A stretch of DNA of 64,000 bases from Bordetella parapertussis (GTDB lineage Bacteria > Acidobacteriota > Terriglobia > Bryobacterales > Bryobacteraceae), in NCBI GenBank assembly GCA_943328975.2, contig CALQCC020000002.1:124001-188000 (forward strand). Reading direction: 5' to 3'. A program made the translations under genes and the position numbers. This document shows positions 61,167 through 64,000 of this stretch, piece after piece (position 1 is the stretch's first letter; each line of letters begins with the position of its first letter). The notes beneath the pieces were generated by a model. The model made no database searches. It had not been told where the DNA came from and saw nothing but the letters and a program-made list of their open reading frames with translations.

Positions 61167-61985
61167 ATGAATTTGCGAAGTGCGATTGCTCTGGCGATGT
61201 TGTCCGCGCCCGTATTTGCGCAGGTGGACCTCACTGGAGTGTGGGCATCGGTGCGGCACGAAGACGCTACCGAGCGTGGAGCGGGGCCGGATTTGGTGGA
61301 TTTTTCAGGGCTCCCGATCAATGACTTTGCGCGGCAGTGGGCGTTGTCGTGGGATCCGGATCGCTTGGGGCTGCAGGAACATCAATGCCAGGTACACACG
61401 GCGGCCTACATCCATAGGGGTCCGCTGCGGCTGCGCATTTGGGAAGAGCGTGATCCGCAGACTCAGAATATCGTAGCGGTGCACATGTATTCGAGCACTT
61501 ACGAACAGAATCGTGTGATCTGGATGGACGGGAGGTCGCATCCGCCGGAGTATGCAGCGCACACGTGGATGGGTTTTTCGACGGGGCAGTGGGATGGCAA
61601 CGTTCTGACTATCTACACTACGCATGTGAAGCAAGGGTGGCACCGGCGAAACGGACTGCCTTCCAGTGACTTGATCACGCTGTCGGAGCACTTCATCCGG
61701 CACGGGGCAGGCTTTACGCACGTCAGCGTGGTTACCGATCCGGTGTATCTTTCCGAGCCGCTGGTCAAGAGCGAAGACTATACGGTGGACGACAATCCCG
61801 CGGGCAATTGGCTGTGGCCGTGCGAATATGTGAATGAGTTGCCTGGACAGGCTCGCGACCGTGTGCAGAGTTTCCTGCCCGGGACGAATCCGTTCTTGAA
61901 AGAGTACGCAGACAAACACGGGCTGACGCAGCAGGATGTTCTGGGTGGGCCTGAGACGATGTATCCGGAGTATAAGCGCAAGTGA
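61167..61985 (+). CDS. Secreted protein of unknown function, first of a related pair
   Basis: 272 aa with a signal peptide (ALAMLSAPVFAQ). The mature part is beta-rich, with VDLTGVWASV at the start. It shares a motif series with the next gene: GPLRLR...IWEE, HTWMGFSTGQWDGNVLTIYTTHV, LITLSEHFIRHG and DYTVDDP-like steps. Such proteins are abundant in Acidobacteriota but uncharacterised, to my knowledge. Coupled to the next gene by a GTGA overlap. Confidence 0.8.
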   Translation: MNLRSAIALAMLSAPVFAQVDLTGVWASVRHEDATERGAGPDLVDFSGLPINDFARQWALSWDPDRLGLQEHQCQVHTAAYIHRGPLRLRIWEERDPQTQNIVAVHMYSSTYEQNRVIWMDGRSHPPEYAAHTWMGFSTGQWDGNVLTIYTTHVKQGWHRRNGLPSSDLITLSEHFIRHGAGFTHVSVVTDPVYLSEPLVKSEDYTVDDNPAGNWLWPCEYVNELPGQARDRVQSFLPGTNPFLKEYADKHGLTQQDVLGGPETMYPEYKRK

Positions 61986-62746
61986 ACTTTACGAAACTAG
62001 TTGCAATCGGGATGGCGGGAGCGGTGATGGCGATGGCGCAGGCTCCCGCGGCACCGGCGAAGGCGAAGCCGGTGACCGAAGCTCCGTGGACGAAGAAGAC
62101 GCTGTGGGGCGATCCGGATTTTAGCGGGGTGTGGCAGCAGCGGTTCACCGATAAGAACGGGCGTCCGGTGGTGGGCTTGGACCTCGCGGATTTCGTGGAC
62201 ATTCCGTATCAGCCGTGGTCGAAGGCGAAGTACGACTTCAATCAGACGGGCAAGGGACAGGCGGGGGATCCCGAGTCGGCGTGTTTGCCGGCGGGGGTGC
62301 CGCGTTCGACGGGGTTGCCGTATCCGCTGCGCTTCATGCAGTCGCCAGGGTTGATCGCGATCTTGCTGGAAGGCAACGTCCATTCGTATCGCTTGATCCT
62401 GATGGGCAAAGAACATCCCAAGGATGTGAACCCCACGTGGATGGGGCATTCGGTGGGCAAGTGGGAAGGCGACACGCTGGTGATTGACACGGTCGGGATG
62501 AACGATAAGACGTGGCTGGATCCGGGTGGGCATGTGCATTCCGATAAGATGCACATCGTGGAGCGGTTCACTCGCTTGACGGAGAATGGACTGCGCTACG
62601 AATTCACTATTGATGATCCGGAAGCGTATACGAAGCCTTGGGGCTGGAGTTATACCTTGCTGGGGCATCACGACTGGGAGATCATCGAGTACGTGTGCAA
62701 TGAAAACAATAAAGACATTGAGCACATGATCGATGGCAACAAGTGA
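61982..62746 (+). CDS. Secreted protein of unknown function, second of a related pair
   Basis: 254 aa, GTG start at 61982 within the upstream stop. A signal peptide ends MAMAQ. PDFSGVWQQRFTDKNG, GLIAILLEGNVHSYRLILMG, PTWMGHSVGKWEGDTLVIDTVGMND, MHIVERFTRL and YEFTIDDPEAYTKPWG mark the same family as the upstream protein. Trp and His residues in WMGHSVGKWEGD are conserved between the two. Function unknown; a beta-barrel/lipocalin-like fold is possible. Its 3' end overlaps the methyltransferase gene by 14 bp. Confidence 0.82.
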   Translation: MNFTKLVAIGMAGAVMAMAQAPAAPAKAKPVTEAPWTKKTLWGDPDFSGVWQQRFTDKNGRPVVGLDLADFVDIPYQPWSKAKYDFNQTGKGQAGDPESACLPAGVPRSTGLPYPLRFMQSPGLIAILLEGNVHSYRLILMGKEHPKDVNPTWMGHSVGKWEGDTLVIDTVGMNDKTWLDPGGHVHSDKMHIVERFTRLTENGLRYEFTIDDPEAYTKPWGWSYTLLGHHDWEIIEYVCNENNKDIEHMIDGNK

Positions 62747-63470
62747 AGGCTACGCCAGCGGCGATCTAGTCTACATTCACGACGATGGCTTTCATAGCTA
62801 TGCCATGGATGCAGCGCCGGCGCTGCTGACGATCCTGCGCGAACACGGCATTCACAAGGGGCTGGTAGTCGATCTGGGCAGCGGCACGGGACGCTGGGTG
62901 CAGGAGCTTACCAAGGCCGGCTACGAATGCCAGGGCATCGATCAATCGCTGGCGATGGTGGAGCATGCGAAGGCGGTGGCTCCGAAAGTGCTCTTTCGCG
63001 TAGCGTCGATATTCGATACGCCGTTGCCGTCCTGTAATGCTGTGACGTCGATGGGCGAATGCCTCAACTATCGATTCGGCGGAGCGCGCAGTAGCAAGAC
63101 GGCGTTGCTTGGTCTGTTCCGGCGGGTGCATGAAGCTTTGCAGCCGGGGGGAGTGTTTGTGTTCGACATCGCTACGCCTGCTCGTGCGCCGAAAGGCAAG
63201 CCGGTTGTGCAGCGGCGCGATGGGCATGACTGGGCAATTGTTTCAGTGACCAGCAAGATCCCCGGAGGGCTGCGGCGTAGTATGGTGTTCTTCCGCCGCT
63301 ACGGCGAGATGTACCACCGAGGTACAGAGACCCACGATCTGAGTCTGTATCCTGTAGCGGACATCCTCACGATGCTGCGGCGGTGCGGATTCAAAGCTCG
63401 GAGGCTGCCGGCGAAGGGGTACTTTCAGGAAGTTCCCGGCATGGCGTGGTTTTTGGCGGAAAAACGTTAG
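62733..63470 (+). CDS. Class I SAM-dependent methyltransferase
   Basis: 245 aa. Motif I is VVDLGSGTGRWVQEL, the acidic strand-2 end is CQGIDQS, and motif II is NAVTSMGECLNYRF. Motif III is in LQPGGVFVFDIATP. The C-terminal FKARRLPAKGYFQEVPGMAWFLAEKR resembles UbiE/COG2226-like small-molecule methyltransferases. Substrate unknown. It starts inside the 3' end of the secreted-protein gene, so they are translationally linked. Its stop shares TTAG with the opposing SDR gene. Confidence 0.9.
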   Translation: MATSEGYASGDLVYIHDDGFHSYAMDAAPALLTILREHGIHKGLVVDLGSGTGRWVQELTKAGYECQGIDQSLAMVEHAKAVAPKVLFRVASIFDTPLPSCNAVTSMGECLNYRFGGARSSKTALLGLFRRVHEALQPGGVFVFDIATPARAPKGKPVVQRRDGHDWAIVSVTSKIPGGLRRSMVFFRRYGEMYHRGTETHDLSLYPVADILTMLRRCGFKARRLPAKGYFQEVPGMAWFLAEKR

Positions 63471-64000
63471 CGCCCGCCCGCGATGTCGAGTAGCGTTCCG
63501 GTTACGTAGGATGCTTCGTCCGAGAGCAGCCAAACGATGGCCGCCGCGACCTCTTCTGGCGCTCCACCGCGTTGCATAGGGACGGATGACTTCCGGCGAT
63601 CCACGCGGCCGGGTTCACCACCATCGCCGTGCATGTCGGTGTAGATCAGGCCTGGACGGACCGCGTTGACGCGAATGCCTTCGGTGGCCACTTCTTTCGC
63701 CAGGCCCAGGGTCATGGTGTCGATGGCTCCTTTGCTGGCGGCGTAATCGATATATTCGTTCGGTGAGCCGAGCTTTGCGGCGAGAGACGAGACGTTCACG
63801 ATCGAGCCGCCGGACCCGCCGTGTCTGGTGGACATGCGGCGAACGGCTTCGCGAGCGCAGAGGATCGCTCCGACGGCATTGGTCGCAAAGATGCGCTGAA
63901 TGCGCGCGGCATCCATTTGGTCCAGGCGGAGCTGGGGTTGCAGAATGGCTGCGTTGTTGACGAAGCCTCGGATGGGTCCCAGGGTTGCGGCGGTGTCGAA
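63467..64000 (-). CDS. SDR family oxidoreductase, 3' part
   Basis: The frame is open to the end of the window and reads upstream through GFVNNAAIL, the classical SDR NNAG-like motif, so the N-terminal Rossmann half is missing. Present are NAVGAILCAREAVRRM, the catalytic Ser in NVSSLAAKLG, YxxxK in YIDYAASKGAID, RVNAVRPGLIYTDMH and the C-terminal DEASYVTGTLLDIAGGR. It resembles FabG/glucose-dehydrogenase-type classical SDRs. Cofactor preference cannot be judged without the N-terminus. Confidence 0.92.
   Translation of the reverse strand, partial: FDTAATLGPIRGFVNNAAILQPQLRLDQMDAARIQRIFATNAVGAILCAREAVRRMSTRHGGSGGSIVNVSSLAAKLGSPNEYIDYAASKGAIDTMTLGLAKEVATEGIRVNAVRPGLIYTDMHGDGGEPGRVDRRKSSVPMQRGGAPEEVAAAIVWLLSDEASYVTGTLLDIAGGR

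Overview
The window looks like a piece of an Acidobacteriota chromosome, most likely the Solibacter/Bryobacter side of the phylum. This is an inference from gene content, since there is no rRNA to test it. Supporting signs are GC-rich, tightly packed DNA, a tandem pair of secreted 'Acidobacterial-type' VWA proteins, a DUF1800-DUF1501 pair, several small c-type cytochromes including a reaction-centre-cytochrome-like one, and many secreted proteins with short signal peptides ending in A-Q. No insertion sequence, prophage, CRISPR array or rRNA was seen. No gene-free stretch exceeds about 170 bp.

Layout. 1-7 kb: end of an LPS-export gene and lptB, a CYTH protein, a secreted metallo-beta-lactamase-fold protein, and a Spy/CpxP-like periplasmic protein divergent from a histidine kinase/response regulator pair. 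7-12.1 kb: exbD, amtB-glnB, a DUF4126 membrane protein, a phosphohexomutase and an NAD-binding epimerase-like protein. 12.1-18.7 kb (all minus): two VWA proteins, a PQQ-propeller dehydrogenase with an N-terminal haem domain, and a four-haem cytochrome. 18.8-26.4 kb: DUF2461, pyrF, pgsA, hflX, hfq, a radical SAM protein, a class II photolyase translationally coupled to a TIGR01777 protein, and a PduO-type cobalamin adenosyltransferase. 26.5-36.5 kb: a TSUP permease with an acyl-CoA mutase large subunit carrying isobutyryl-CoA-mutase-type substrate residues, an RRM protein, a fused FAD/Fe-S dehydrogenase coupled to an aminotransferase and divergent from a D-threonine-aldolase-like enzyme, a lytic transglycosylase and a secreted SGNH hydrolase.

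36.5-48.7 kb is the most striking block: about 12 kb on the minus strand with no gap over 10 bp, reading ECF sigma factor, zinc-binding anti-sigma factor, unknown secreted protein, then gspE-F-G-H-I-J-K-L-M-C-D. Most junctions are 4-bp start/stop overlaps. This is a complete type II secretion system core apparently led by its own ECF sigma/anti-sigma pair. Its GspE has MshEN-like cyclic-di-GMP motifs, and its secretin carries a roughly 130-residue Gly/Asn/Gln/Tyr-rich insertion.

48.8-64 kb: STAS protein, tRNA-Pro(CGG), acyltransferase 3, second TSUP protein, ribosomal protein L28, small sensory or membrane proteins, DUF1800-DUF1501, PlsC, a bifunctional acetyltransferase/3,4-ketoisomerase with a sugar aminotransferase (3-amino-3,6-dideoxyhexose branch), a dihaem cytochrome, a GDSL hydrolase divergent from an orphan HigA-like regulator, a short cyclodeaminase-like protein, two related secreted proteins of unknown function, a methyltransferase and the 3' part of an SDR.

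The architecture is compact. Five of thirteen convergent gene pairs share a 4-nt overlapping stop, and clear intrinsic terminators are rare (two good ones, both near the start of the window).
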